From assembly GCA_028704555.1 (NCBI GenBank), contig JAQWFD010000018.1:1-64000 (forward strand): a DNA stretch of 64,000 bases. The letters are read 5' to 3'. Below the pieces are notes generated by a model. The model made no database searches. It was not told the origin of the DNA and worked only from the letters and a program-made list of their open reading frames with translations. Made by a program: the position numbers and the translations under genes. Source of the DNA: Desulfobacterales bacterium (GTDB lineage Bacteria; Desulfobacterota; Desulfobacteria; Desulfobacterales; JAQWFD01). This document shows, one piece after another, positions 42,766-52,809 of this stretch (the stretch's first letter is position 1; the number at the start of each line of letters is the position of its first letter).

Positions 42766-44415
42766 TTATACGAAATTTTTCAAACATATGGTGAGCACAA
42801 CGGGTAAAGCCGAGGCCAATACCTTTGGAACGTTAACGATAGATCTAATTCGAAGCTCGCCAAGTATCACTTCAAATCCGAAATAGCATACGATCACCTT
42901 AACTAATATGAAATTCATCTCCATATTTTTAATTAATTCATCCGGCAAATTCGGAATCACTATAGCAAACAAAAGGATTAAAAAATCGATGGGGGAACTT
43001 TTAAACCCACGAGTACGCCTGGTAAATTTAAGGGTTAATATGACACCTGCGGCCAGGATTAAAAACGAAAGATTATATATCATCAACACGCCGGAATGAC
43101 ACCAGGAAGCTCTGTTGGTTTCACCGAAATAAATCAAAAAGGGCGTAAACAAATACAAGGCAAATCCGAGTATACTGAGAACCCATTTCCGGCATGCAAA
43201 CCATGTAGCCGTAATCAAAGCCAGAATTATCACTGATCCCACCGTAAAATGGACCGGATAGCTTTCAGGAAGAAAACTGGTAAACAGAAGGAGCAAAGGA
43301 ATCCCGATTTCAATCGTCTTAAAAGAAATTTTGATAATTATATTAGATTCTTTTAACTGTTTTAAACGGCCTTTAATCACTTTATCAACGATTTCATTCC
43401 GTTTGAATTTCCATCCAGTTTGCCTGGCGCTGAAAAATGCAGCGAGAATAATTCCGGAACAAACCAGATAAACTGATAAAATAACCCATTCGTTATGTGA
43501 TTGATAGACAAACGCGAAGGCCAGGAACACAACATGAAAAAGGTATATTATCAGAACGGATTCCGTGTGATAAAATCCCAAATCCATCAGCCGGTGGTGA
43601 AAATGATTTTTATCGGCGGCAAAGGGAGATTTTCTTTTGTAAATACGCGTAAGCATGACGGTCAAGGTATCCAGAACAGGAAAAGCAAAAATAAGCAGCG
43701 GCAGCAGCGGGCTTAAACCAAAATTATTCTGGGTGAGCTTCAGAGAAAGTGATATCAAAACAAATCCAAGGAGTTGACTTCCGGCATCTCCCATGAAAAG
43801 CCTTGCCGGATATGTATTAAACCTGAGAAACCCGAAAATCGCCCCGATCATTGCAGCTGCAATAAATAAAATAACGAAATGCCCCGTGTGCCAGGCAAGG
43901 TAGCTGATACAGGAAAAGCTGAGTATGGAAATACCGCCAGCAAGGCCGTCAAGCCCGTCAGACAGATTGATGGCATTTGTTACACCGACTATCACAAACA
44001 ATGTTAAAGGAATGGCTACGATATCGGGTAAAAGTGCATCGCCAGGGAGTAACATGCCAAAACTTTTAATCTTTAATCCGCCATATAAGACAACGACTGC
44101 TGCCGCGGCGCACTGAGCTGCAAATTTTGTCCCGGAACTCAAATTTTTCACATCGTCCCAAATTCCGGCCGCTATGATAACTCCAGCGCCGATCAACAAT
44201 GCTGTCATAAACTCGTTCCGGCCCCCCCACAGCAAAATCGGTACCAATGTACCTATTGCCATAGCGACACCGCCACAACGGGGAACCGCCGACAAGTGTA
44301 CCTTCCTCTCATCCGGAATATCTACCACATTCAAACGCATAGCTATATCCCGACAAACCGGAATCATCACAATGGTAATAAACATGGATAAAAGTAATGC
44401 GGACAGAAATATCAT
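42766..44415 (-). CDS. WecA/MraY-type polyprenyl-phosphate sugar-1-phosphate transferase with C-terminal membrane extension
   Basis: 549 residues. Catalytic motifs: D87-D88 in GIWDDVKN, NAINLSDGLDGLAGG (147-161), FMGDAGS (207-213) and HFHHRLMD (271-278). It starts polymer synthesis by moving GlcNAc-1-P or a related sugar phosphate onto undecaprenyl phosphate at the inner membrane. WecA is usually about 350 residues; here about 200 further residues contain five or six extra hydrophobic segments with no recognised domain. The ATG at 44415 (GGGG site) is chosen over GTG at 44427. Confidence 0.87.
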   Translation of the reverse strand: MIFLSALLLSMFITIVMIPVCRDIAMRLNVVDIPDERKVHLSAVPRCGGVAMAIGTLVPILLWGGRNEFMTALLIGAGVIIAAGIWDDVKNLSSGTKFAAQCAAAAVVVLYGGLKIKSFGMLLPGDALLPDIVAIPLTLFVIVGVTNAINLSDGLDGLAGGISILSFSCISYLAWHTGHFVILFIAAAMIGAIFGFLRFNTYPARLFMGDAGSQLLGFVLISLSLKLTQNNFGLSPLLPLLIFAFPVLDTLTVMLTRIYKRKSPFAADKNHFHHRLMDLGFYHTESVLIIYLFHVVFLAFAFVYQSHNEWVILSVYLVCSGIILAAFFSARQTGWKFKRNEIVDKVIKGRLKQLKESNIIIKISFKTIEIGIPLLLLFTSFLPESYPVHFTVGSVIILALITATWFACRKWVLSILGFALYLFTPFLIYFGETNRASWCHSGVLMIYNLSFLILAAGVILTLKFTRRTRGFKSSPIDFLILLFAIVIPNLPDELIKNMEMNFILVKVIVCYFGFEVILGELRIRSIVNVPKVLASALPVVLTICLKNFV

Positions 44416-44625
44416 GGTTTTCCCCACCCTGGTTTATCGCGAATTTCTCAGGCAGCAGCTTAACAGGCTGTTTAAAAACAAGAATCGAGTCGCCAGACAA
44501 TGCGCGCAATGATTCGAAAATCGCAGTATATCAAGCATATGTGAAGAAGCATTGGCGAAAGCCGCACAATACCGTATGGAGGCCTGAGGCGCAGGATTTC
44601 AACAGCCGGTTCAAGAGCATTGACT

Positions 44626-45504
44626 TCAGAATTGACAATACCGTTCAATCAAATTTTTAGTTTCAATGATGTGCTGGCGACTTGAGGCGCCAAACACAAC
44701 GGATCGGATAGAATTGTGCTGACAGACATACTTTACAGCTTCTTCAGGGGGGACTGCTCCCGAGGCTAAAATCGACATGGCCACCGGACGAAATTTTTTA
44801 TCTTTAAGAGTGGCTTCATATGAATTGATATCCGGGTTCATTAAAAATCCGGCTTTATTGACAGATGAACATACAATAGGATTTTCGATACCACAATCTA
44901 TCAGAAATTCAACCATCTTCGGCATATTCATGGTAACAAACCCAGCTTCTGCATGATATTTTTTTCTGATATAAGAATCAAAAGCAATAAAAAAATCCTT
45001 GAGTCCAAAACCGAGCAGAAGATCAGAAACAATATTCTGCAGGAAAACGACCTTAACGGTAAGATCCCGATAAATCTTCATTTCAATATCAACCAGCAAC
45101 TGCATGACCTTGATCATGTCCTTTTCAAACAGCGACCCACCACCTTTTGTTATCATACCGATAATATTACCCATACTGAAATCTGCCAGAATGGTTTCTT
45201 TCAAAGTGGCGAAAATGCCTTTTTCAGCTACCATATTGGCGTATTTATGTGCATACGGCATGGAAGGATACAGGCATAAATCCGGATACCGGGATGAGTT
45301 GGCCCTCAGGTAATCACAAATATCCCTGGCTCTTTCATTTGAATTGATCATAAATGATTTTATACCGGAGTCGTATGCAATCTCTATAATATCGGTTATC
45401 GCCTTCAAATCCGAGAACTTTTCAGACAGATTACGGGCTTTTTCTTCGGACATGTGATTGATGCCGAAAAACTGATTATCTCCGAAAATAACGTTGTCAA
45501 TCAT
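44626..45504 (-). CDS. Probable TIM-barrel protein of unknown activity (aldo/keto reductase-like)
   Basis: 292 residues starting VIFGDNQFFGINHMSEEKA, with repeated strand-helix units (GIKSFMINSNERARDICDYL, LCLYPSMPYAHKYANMV) and the end SVVFGASSRQHIIETKNLI, which looks like the last barrel strand of aldo/keto reductases. A catalytic Tyr/Lys/His set is not obvious, so it may have another activity. It follows the Gfo/Idh gene after 20 bases, and the two probably act on the same nucleotide sugar. Function is not assigned. Confidence 0.6.
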   Translation of the reverse strand: MIDNVIFGDNQFFGINHMSEEKARNLSEKFSDLKAITDIIEIAYDSGIKSFMINSNERARDICDYLRANSSRYPDLCLYPSMPYAHKYANMVAEKGIFATLKETILADFSMGNIIGMITKGGGSLFEKDMIKVMQLLVDIEMKIYRDLTVKVVFLQNIVSDLLLGFGLKDFFIAFDSYIRKKYHAEAGFVTMNMPKMVEFLIDCGIENPIVCSSVNKAGFLMNPDINSYEATLKDKKFRPVAMSILASGAVPPEEAVKYVCQHNSIRSVVFGASSRQHIIETKNLIERYCQF

Positions 45505-45524
45505 GCGATGGGCCCCCGTTTGAT

Positions 45525-46622
45525 TTATTTTTTTCCAAAAGCAGATGGTTTTTCAGAACTTTTTCTCAAAAACAATCTGCTCCTCAGATCGTTATCCGGA
45601 AAAGAATGGTTGTATGAGGCGTCCAGTGCAATCTGTTCCATTACAATATCTGTTTTAAATGCCTCGTCAAAACCAGCAATATTTCCTATAGTTTCGTTCC
45701 GGATGCGACCGACAAAATAATCCAGCTGCCGGGTGAATTCATTTCCTCTGACATACAGTCGGACACTTTGCGCCAAATCGGGAAGATAAGCTGTATTCCA
45801 ACCCTTATCCAGTTTATGCTCCGGATCCGCTTCTTTTAAAAAAATCTTATATGCATGTTTATCGGCAACGATTTTCCCCTTCGTCCCAAAAACCGTTAAA
45901 ATATTTGTCGGCTTCCGAAAAGATTCGTCACTCCAGTTGGTCATTATTTCAACCGTACAGCCGTTTTCGTAAATCAGAGTTGAACTCACGAGATCTTCAG
46001 AACCGGATGAATAAATGCTCTGCATCACACTTCCCGCAACCTTTTCAGGCTGACCAAGCAGATACACAGCCAGATCAATACAATGGGAGGCAAAATCATA
46101 CAGACAACCGCCACCTGTCTTTCTGTGCCCCCGCCACCCTGATTTTGAATCTTTTACAACCGTAGCCCCGTACATTTCAGAATAGCAATTACTGACATCT
46201 CCGATGACGCCTTCATCAACCAGTTTTTTTACTTCAATGAACACTTCATTGAATCGGTTTACATAACCCACCTGATGAATTAAAGACCTGAATTTGAAAT
46301 CCGAAAGAATATTCTGTCCTTCCGCAACAGACAAAGTAAATGGTTTTTCAACAAATACATGCAAATTATTCTCAAGCGCAAACTGAACGATCTGTGCGTG
46401 AGAGTCGGGTGGCGTTGAAATAATCACAAAATCAAGGGACGATTTTTCAATCATCTCCCTGTAATCGGTAAAGGTCATTACATTGACGTACTTTTTCAGT
46501 ATGCTGAGCATAGTAGTGGATTGATCGCATACCGCAATGACATCCACCGACGGATGACTGTTCAAAATCGAATAATGGGTAATTCCCATCCTGCCGAAAC
46601 CTATAAATCCTGCTCTGAGCAT
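45525..46622 (-). CDS. Gfo/Idh/MocA-family NAD(P)-dependent sugar oxidoreductase
   Basis: 365 residues: Rossmann motif GFIGFGRMGITHYSIL at the N-terminus, the EKPFTLS motif near residue 95 that carries the catalytic lysine, and GGGCLYDFASHCIDLAVYLLG with the second-domain catalytic residues. The family oxidises or reduces sugars and nucleotide sugars. GGAGGG precedes the ATG at 46622. Location in the polysaccharide locus suggests formation of an unusual sugar, probably with the TIM-barrel protein encoded next. Confidence 0.85.
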   Translation of the reverse strand: MLRAGFIGFGRMGITHYSILNSHPSVDVIAVCDQSTTMLSILKKYVNVMTFTDYREMIEKSSLDFVIISTPPDSHAQIVQFALENNLHVFVEKPFTLSVAEGQNILSDFKFRSLIHQVGYVNRFNEVFIEVKKLVDEGVIGDVSNCYSEMYGATVVKDSKSGWRGHRKTGGGCLYDFASHCIDLAVYLLGQPEKVAGSVMQSIYSSGSEDLVSSTLIYENGCTVEIMTNWSDESFRKPTNILTVFGTKGKIVADKHAYKIFLKEADPEHKLDKGWNTAYLPDLAQSVRLYVRGNEFTRQLDYFVGRIRNETIGNIAGFDEAFKTDIVMEQIALDASYNHSFPDNDLRSRLFLRKSSEKPSAFGKK

Positions 46623-47012
46623 CAAGAGTATCCCTCCTTGAAAATTAAAATATTTTGCCGCTAATCTGCGCGGATCATCGCGGATCTTTCTTTTATGATT
46701 AATAACTGAAACTTCGTTTGAGTTGTTCTTTTCTATCCGCGTTCATCCGCGTAAATCAGGGGCTTATTTTTTTGCGTTTCTTGCGACTCTTTGCGGCTAT
46801 TAATTTTTGGATTCTGTTCAGCACCCTTGCGGGCGGACTGAGGAGCCTAAAATTGATCTAAAAATGGAAATGCCGATACTATTAAATTAGACTTTGTGGA
46901 AAAATTTCGAAAACGCTCAAGAGACTCGCTCGGGCCGGTTGGTTAGCAACCGTTTTAGAGACGGTGTGATTCTTTATGTTTGAACGATGAGGCGGGGGGT
47001 GAAATAAAACGT
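46623..47012. repeat. Gene-free spacer with a CCGCG-rich repeated motif
   Basis: Between about 46660 and 46800 lie GCGCGGATCATCGCGGATC, TATCCGCGTTCATCCGCG and TTTGCGTTTCTTGCGACTC in close succession. Such 'ATCCGCG' sequences are common interspersed non-coding repeats in bacteria. A small CGGTTG-GTTAG-CAACCG hairpin is near 46935. No gene is seen on either strand. Confidence 0.5.
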
Positions 47013-47762
47013 TTACCTTCTGCGCATAATTTCCTTTGCAACAAGCCATATGACTAAAAAACTGTAAATATTTCTTTTGAACATCCTGGGTTCAAATGAC
47101 AGTCGATACAGCCATTCCATCCCCAAATTTCTGAAAACTCCGGGTGCCCTTTTAACTGTATCTGAATAAAAATCAAAGGCTGCGCCGACACCTATCATCC
47201 AGGGCGCATGAATTTTACCCATATGTTTGTTTATCCATTGTTCCTGTTTGAGCAGGCCTAAACCCACCCACACAATATCCGGTCTGGAATCATTGATCAG
47301 TTCAATGACGTGATCATCTTCATCAGAAGTCAATTCGCGAAATGGCGGCGAATAAGTGCCGGCAGTTATCAGTCCATGATATTTTGAAGAAAGGCTTCTG
47401 CTTAATAAATCGGCTACGCCCGGCTTTCCTCCATAGAAAAAATGCCGCCATTTTTTCGCTGTTCCATATTCGCAGGACTTGAGCATCAAATCCGGGCCAT
47501 TGAGTCGTGGAATGCTGTGCCCCAGAAGTTTACCGGCAATCACGACACCAATCCCATCGCAACATGAAAACCTCGCGTTATGAATATATTGGAAGTGTGA
47601 CGGCACCCTTAGCGCGTGATATAACGACTCTGTATTGGTAATACATATACAGCCGCTGTCCCTGTCATTGATTCCTTTTTGGATTTCACGCAAAATTTCA
47701 CTGAATTGACAACAGGAAAAGGGAATATTAAGAATATTAGCTCTTTCGAATGCTGTTTCCAT
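47013..47762 (-). CDS. WecG/TagA/CpsF-family (GT26) glycosyltransferase
   Basis: 249 residues. TNTESLYHAL, CDGIGVVIAGKLLG, RLNGPDLM, FYGGKPGVAD, PDIVWVGLGLLKQEQWI and VGAAFDFYSDTVKRAPG form the complete set of GT26 motifs, with the catalytic Asp in RLNGPDLM. The enzyme adds the second sugar (ManNAcA-type in known members) to the lipid-linked primer made by the WecA-like transferase. The ATG at 47762 has GGTGA; a TTG 18 bases upstream is possible. Confidence 0.9.
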   Translation of the reverse strand: METAFERANILNIPFSCCQFSEILREIQKGINDRDSGCICITNTESLYHALRVPSHFQYIHNARFSCCDGIGVVIAGKLLGHSIPRLNGPDLMLKSCEYGTAKKWRHFFYGGKPGVADLLSRSLSSKYHGLITAGTYSPPFRELTSDEDDHVIELINDSRPDIVWVGLGLLKQEQWINKHMGKIHAPWMIGVGAAFDFYSDTVKRAPGVFRNLGMEWLYRLSFEPRMFKRNIYSFLVIWLVAKEIMRRR

Positions 47763-47821
47763 ATTCACCAATCTTTTCAATCGTTAACGCTACAACGCTT
47801 AACGGATTCCAGACGTTACAA

Positions 47822-49000
47822 CTACCTCGTCGGATCGTCCAGCATGATTTCCCTGAAGCAATCTTCAAGTCTTCCTGACAGAATTTTCCAGTCATACTGC
47901 TGTTCAGCAATTTTTCTCGCGTTCAGCCCCATTCTGGCGTTCAACTGGCTGTCATCCAGCAGGGTGAGAGTTTTATCCGCAAAATCATTCGGATCTTCAG
48001 AGGCTAATAATCCTATCTCATGTTTTTCAAACAATTCGGTTATATCGCCTGTAGGATTTGACACTACCGGACGGCCAGCCGCCATGTAATCTCCAATTTT
48101 ATTGGGCCATCTTCCGATATTTAATGTACTGTTTACATAAGGGAATATAAACACATCGGCACTGGGTAGAAAATCCGTGTACCTGTCATATGGAAGAAAG
48201 CCCAGTTCAATTATTCTTTCCGTATCAAACAGCTTTCTTCTGTATTTTTTAACCAGGCTGGCGCCGGTTGTGACCAGTACCACGTCTTTTCTTTTCTTCT
48301 GTATAATATTAACCGTCTTTATCAACAATTCTATATCGTAATGAGTACCGGCAGTATATGCAATAATTTTTTTATCTACAGGCAGTCCCAGACGTTTCCT
48401 TATTTCAATCCTCGAACCGGGCAATATGTTTTCCACATCTGCGCCCCCGGGAATCCTGACGATCCTGGATTCCGGCACCCCCAGTTTCAAAGCCATATTT
48501 CTCAAACCGCGAGATATGACGATCAGTTTTTTCGCGATTTTTTTGCTGGTTTTTTCGGTAAAATCTTCATAGGGCCTGATGAGTTTCTGAAGACATTCAG
48601 GCCGATTTTCAAGTGATCCACCCGTACCATGAAGATCTGTCCATTCAGACACGAGATGCGTTTTTTGCAGATACCTGCTCATCAAGGCAGGATACAGCAC
48701 AGCGGGTCTGTGATCAAAATTTTCAACGATATCGAAGTGTCTTCTCTGAATATACAGGCATCTCAATGCCGTATCAATAATTCCCAGACCGCCGTTTCTC
48801 AATCGCCTCCCGAACACATCCGGCATGCACACGACTTCAACGCCCTCGTGCATTTCTCTTTTCGGGGTCAGGATATAGGATGGCGCTGAGGTCAAAATAA
48901 CCACGCTATGCCCAAACCGAACCAGATGTTTTGCGAAATTGAAACATCTGATATATGTACCAACGCCTTTGATATTATGGTTCAGAAACAATATGTTCAT
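47822..49000 (-). CDS. GT4-family glycosyltransferase
   Basis: 392 residues with a GT-B fold: N-terminal GVGTYIRCFNFAKHLVRFGH (acceptor side) and C-terminal nucleotide-sugar side with RIPGGADVENILPG, FLPSADVFIFPY and GDYMAAGRPVVSNPTGD, the E/D-x7-E type donor region. It probably adds a sugar to the lipid-linked repeat unit on the cytoplasmic side. Its start overlaps the end of the next GT4 gene by 26 bases, showing tight coupling. Confidence 0.85.
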   Translation of the reverse strand: MNILFLNHNIKGVGTYIRCFNFAKHLVRFGHSVVILTSAPSYILTPKREMHEGVEVVCMPDVFGRRLRNGGLGIIDTALRCLYIQRRHFDIVENFDHRPAVLYPALMSRYLQKTHLVSEWTDLHGTGGSLENRPECLQKLIRPYEDFTEKTSKKIAKKLIVISRGLRNMALKLGVPESRIVRIPGGADVENILPGSRIEIRKRLGLPVDKKIIAYTAGTHYDIELLIKTVNIIQKKRKDVVLVTTGASLVKKYRRKLFDTERIIELGFLPYDRYTDFLPSADVFIFPYVNSTLNIGRWPNKIGDYMAAGRPVVSNPTGDITELFEKHEIGLLASEDPNDFADKTLTLLDDSQLNARMGLNARKIAEQQYDWKILSGRLEDCFREIMLDDPTR

Positions 49001-50204
49001 TGATCAATACCTTACCCGATAAAATGTCGACGTGCCGCAAGTCCTTTTCAATCAATGCCAAAAACCGCTTTACCTTGTTATCCATGTTGAAAGCCTCCAA
49101 TACCCGGCTTTTCCCGTTGTGCCCCATACTCACGGCAGTTGTCGGGTCTGTCAGCAGGCGTATGACTGCATCTTTGAAACCATTCTCATCCGCCGGAGGC
49201 ACAACGTATCCTGTAACCCCGTGTTCGACAATTTCCGATGACGCTCCGGCATCAAACGTAACCACTGGCAATGACAGTGCCTGGCCTTCCAGCAGAACAT
49301 TGGGAAATGATTCACTTTGCGATGTCAGCACCAGCAGGTTCGCCTGGCTCATCAGGTAAAGACAATCCATCCGGCTTAACTGACCGGTCATGATAACCTG
49401 CCGATCCAGTCCGCCGCATGAAATCCGGTCTCTTATGCGCTGCCGGTTCATACCATCTCCGAGCAACAGCAACCGAACCTCGGGCACATACCGGCGGATC
49501 TCTTCAATACACCTGAGGGTAAACAGCTGGTTCTTATTGTCATCAAGGGTTCCGACCTGAACGACTGACGGGAATCCTTTAAAACGGGCAAGAATGGCTT
49601 GAATTCTCTCATCGGGCCTGTAGTCCGCTACCGCTTCAAACTCCCCGGGTTTGAGTCCATTATATAATGTATGGGTCGGGTATCCTTTCGAGACCGATCG
49701 GATTTTCCGGGCCAGACGATCCGAATTCGGCAGGAATCTGAATATTCTCTTCCCCGGAATTTTCGTAAGGCAATGATTCACGGTCTGGTTCAGGATATCG
49801 AAATATTGTCCATCCCTTCCCCGGAACGTATTAAAATTCTCAAAGGTGTTCAGGCAGCTGTATACCGCGTTAATCCCGTTTAAAAAGGCACAGACCCTCC
49901 CGAAAAGCAGTGCAGCGCCCAGGCCGACGGTAACCATTGCATCATATTTACGGACGTTCAGACAACTGGAAAGCGACTGCCATCGTAACGGATTATAGGT
50001 CCCGTTACGACTACTGGAATATATCCTGATCCTTTTATCGGAAAACATTTCGGGGAACTCGTCATCTCCGTTGGAAAATCTGAAAATATCTATTTTTACA
50101 TGAGGTGGAATTGAAGTGACAAAATTAAACAACTGCTGCTCCGCCCCCCGCTGTTTCAAATTGTTCACGACAAATATCACGTTTATGGGCTGTTGAGCTG
50201 TCAA
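48975..50204 (-). CDS. GT4-family glycosyltransferase
   Basis: 409 residues of the GT4 type: NNLKQRGAEQQLFNFV at the N-terminus, VGTLDDNKNQLFTLRCIEEI, LLLLGDGMNRQRI, and SESFPNVLLEGQALSLPVVTFDAGASSEIV with the donor-binding E-x7-E. The start is a TTG at 50204 preceded by GGGGGG; no ATG lies near the conserved N-terminus. It overlaps the following GT4 gene. Sugar specificity is unknown. Confidence 0.85.
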   Translation of the reverse strand: MTAQQPINVIFVVNNLKQRGAEQQLFNFVTSIPPHVKIDIFRFSNGDDEFPEMFSDKRIRIYSSSRNGTYNPLRWQSLSSCLNVRKYDAMVTVGLGAALLFGRVCAFLNGINAVYSCLNTFENFNTFRGRDGQYFDILNQTVNHCLTKIPGKRIFRFLPNSDRLARKIRSVSKGYPTHTLYNGLKPGEFEAVADYRPDERIQAILARFKGFPSVVQVGTLDDNKNQLFTLRCIEEIRRYVPEVRLLLLGDGMNRQRIRDRISCGGLDRQVIMTGQLSRMDCLYLMSQANLLVLTSQSESFPNVLLEGQALSLPVVTFDAGASSEIVEHGVTGYVVPPADENGFKDAVIRLLTDPTTAVSMGHNGKSRVLEAFNMDNKVKRFLALIEKDLRHVDILSGKVLINEHIVSEP

Positions 50205-50552
50205 CGTTCCCCCCTGGATGTGATGGATGATTTTTCAGAAGGTCAATGAATATAGCCGCCCTTAATGGACGGATACTGCGGGCGGTTAGGTCAGACTTGA
50301 AAGATGTAACGATCGGTCAGGTGAAGCACACCCGTAAAGATATATTCAGGAAGCAACTACGCAGGGTTGAACCGACCGGGATTACCCGCTCGGGGGGGGT
50401 AGGGAACCAGGCGGTGACCGAAAATCGGGGAGCGGGTTTTTCGGCGGATGAGATCTTTGAATGATGCCTCCGGATGAGGATTCGGTGAACCGTATCCTCA
50501 TCCGGAAAGCATTTCAGAACTGCATTACAGTGTTACAGGTTTACTGAAACAA
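50205..50552. other. Gene-free spacer with a strong stem-loop at 50470-50505
   Basis: CCGGATGAGGAT at 50470-50481 pairs with ATCCTCATCCGG at 50494-50505, with an inner CGGT-GA-ACCG extension. It is 48 bases downstream of the pectate-lyase-like gene on the minus strand and has no T-run, so it may stabilise or process that transcript. An open frame on the plus strand (50246-50464) has no family features and is not called. Confidence 0.6.
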
Positions 50553-52535
50553 TCAAGGGGCAGCCACCACTTTCAATCCAGTCGGGATAGACGGTGTCGA
50601 AGGCACCACAGCCTGCTCGATGATTTGAACATCATCCCATAAGCAGGCATCATTAAAACTTCCGATACCGACATTTCCGGATGCAAAGGTGGAATCAGTT
50701 GCCTCCACCGCCAGAGCATTGTCAAAAAAGACCTTAATGCTGTCACCGGCCCGCTCAACCATCAAATCATGATACGCGTTATCCGGAACAAAAAGATTGG
50801 ATGCATCGGATATCAGCTCCCGGGTTCCGTTGACAACCTTGAACAGCTGGCTGTTGCTGGATACCGAGCTTACCATTACGTAATAATAATTATTCAAATC
50901 CTGGAAATTGAATACCGCGCAGTAATCCGCTGACGCATTAGCGGACAGATCTTCCGTGCTTCTGACCTTTGCCTTAAATGTAAAGTCGCTGTAAGTTTTA
51001 TTGTTAACCAAGCTGTACTCACCTAACCGGCTTACCGGCAGGCTGCTGTAATCTGATGTCACGATTCCATAGCAAAGATCGCCGCCATCGGAAACTACCG
51101 CCCATCGACCGGATGTAAGGGGAGCCCAGTTCAGGCTGTCGCCTGTAACCGAATCGATAGAACTGAAAACCGTTTCCTGAACCGCCGGGGTGTCCGATTC
51201 GTCAGCTGCCTGTTCGGTATCATCGCCCGCTGTATCACCAATTCCGGCTGAAAATGCATGCAGCCATTCCTCAAGATTCGTGTATCCGTCCCCGTCATCA
51301 TCTGCGGATGAATTGGCAGGGATAGTCAATGCCCGATAATTTTGGGCAAGATTCGGCCATCCACCAACATCATACTGGCTGTCAATGCGACGTCCGGTTC
51401 CATCCTCTACCCCCTTGACCACCCGGGTATCCACGGAATCACGGTCGAACGGCCGGGCGCCGGCGTTATCCAGGACATATGTCTTTACCAGAGAACTTTC
51501 CATTGTTGAATAATCGGAAGGCCATACCGGAGCGCTTTTTACCTCAACCTGGCTTCGATATCCCTTCCTGTCATCGACACAGGACCATGGATCACTGGCG
51601 CTGTTGACACATTCATTGTTCGAGACATAAACATGTGATCCGGAGCCGGCATGGGCCATTGACCAGAGAGTCAGGGTATAGTTTACATACGAGCCTGAAT
51701 CCGGCCCCGGAATCACCACATTACCGACAACGCTGGCCTCGACGGCGTTTTCAACATCCTCGATCATGGCACCCCACAACCCGGCATTGTATATCAAGTT
51801 ATTGGATACATTGATGCTCTTGGAACGGATATAGGGATTTCTGAAATAGTTGTCTGCAAACAAATTTTTAATGATGGAAACATTGCTGATGTTCGGCCCG
51901 GCAATCACACCCGCAGAATGCGCTCCCTTGGGATGCAGTGAATCATACAGCGCCTCGCTGATGATAGAGTTGCTGACGGTAATGTCATGCTGCCCGCTGT
52001 ACCACATCTCAATGGTTTCATCGATTGCCCAGCTCAATGAACAATGGTCAACCACTACATTATAGACAGGTGTGCCTTCATTCCCAATAGACAGGGCATC
52101 TCGATAAATCGGGTCAATTCCCCCCTGATCTCCGCAACGCAGTCTCAGGTGCTGAAGCAGCACATCATGTGTCCGGACAGCTACCGTAGCCCCTTTCAGC
52201 GTAATTCCCGGAGACGGAGCCGTCTGGCCGGCGATGGTAATATACGGATTTTTAATGGAAAGGTACCCATTAACTTCAATTGTACCGGAAACCTCAAACA
52301 CAACGACCCTGGGACCTGATGCCTCTACCGCTGCCTTTAAAGAGCCGGTCCCGGAAGAGTTAAGGTTTGTCACTTTGATCACCTGGCCACCACGACCGGC
52401 AACAGTCTGAGTTCCAAAACCTTCTGCGCCGGGAAATACGGGAATCGCAAAAGCCGCTTCATTGAACGCAAATGCAATAATCAGCATTGATAAGATACAA
52501 ATAACATGTTTTTGTATTTTATACATTTTAAACAT
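50553..52535 (-). CDS. Secreted pectate-lyase-like parallel beta-helix protein, apparently truncated at the C-terminus
   Basis: 660 residues. Signal peptide 1-30, then PVFPGAEGFGTQTVAGRGG, the start of many pectate lyase/PL1-like proteins. A beta-helix (about 32-400) contains VVVDHCSLSWAIDETIEMW and the NNLIYN repeats. A thrombospondin-type-3/calcium-binding stretch DDDGDGYTNLEEW is at 412-424, and a LamG/DUF1080-like jelly-roll at 455-640. The last 15 residues, PSTPSIPTGLKVVAAP, look like the opening strand of a fibronectin III domain that is cut off by the stop. Inside an exopolysaccharide locus it may trim or release the polymer. The active-site lysine/arginine set was not confirmed. Confidence 0.8.
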   Translation of the reverse strand: MFKMYKIQKHVICILSMLIIAFAFNEAAFAIPVFPGAEGFGTQTVAGRGGQVIKVTNLNSSGTGSLKAAVEASGPRVVVFEVSGTIEVNGYLSIKNPYITIAGQTAPSPGITLKGATVAVRTHDVLLQHLRLRCGDQGGIDPIYRDALSIGNEGTPVYNVVVDHCSLSWAIDETIEMWYSGQHDITVSNSIISEALYDSLHPKGAHSAGVIAGPNISNVSIIKNLFADNYFRNPYIRSKSINVSNNLIYNAGLWGAMIEDVENAVEASVVGNVVIPGPDSGSYVNYTLTLWSMAHAGSGSHVYVSNNECVNSASDPWSCVDDRKGYRSQVEVKSAPVWPSDYSTMESSLVKTYVLDNAGARPFDRDSVDTRVVKGVEDGTGRRIDSQYDVGGWPNLAQNYRALTIPANSSADDDGDGYTNLEEWLHAFSAGIGDTAGDDTEQAADESDTPAVQETVFSSIDSVTGDSLNWAPLTSGRWAVVSDGGDLCYGIVTSDYSSLPVSRLGEYSLVNNKTYSDFTFKAKVRSTEDLSANASADYCAVFNFQDLNNYYYVMVSSVSSNSQLFKVVNGTRELISDASNLFVPDNAYHDLMVERAGDSIKVFFDNALAVEATDSTFASGNVGIGSFNDACLWDDVQIIEQAVVPSTPSIPTGLKVVAAP

Positions 52536-52809
52536 CTCTCCTTAACCTTAATTAAAAAGCAATACTAAATAAATCAAGGTTAAGCAAAAGAGATGCCATT
52601 ATCCTGTTCCTGTCATTTTTATCACCCATCAGGAACCCGGGAAAAAAGGTCACAATGCGCTGAGAGGGTATAATTTCAAGTGCCAAACCGATATCAGGCG
52701 TCTGGTAAAAATTTTAAACTTCAGCTAAAAAACCAGCGATCGGATGGGCCCCCTCATCAATTACAAATTACGTTCTTGAATTACATTTAAGGTGTTTTGT
52801 AATTGGATA

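Noticed and set aside
50246..50464. 72-codon plus-strand open frame in the spacer before the pectate-lyase-like gene
   Set aside because: No family features and no ribosome-binding site; it stops just before the stem-loop and is the only plus-strand frame in a minus-strand locus.
52385..52535. PEP-CTERM sorting signal on the pectate-lyase-like protein
   Set aside because: The only hydrophobic segment of this type is the N-terminal signal peptide; the C-terminus has no VPEP plus membrane helix plus basic tail.
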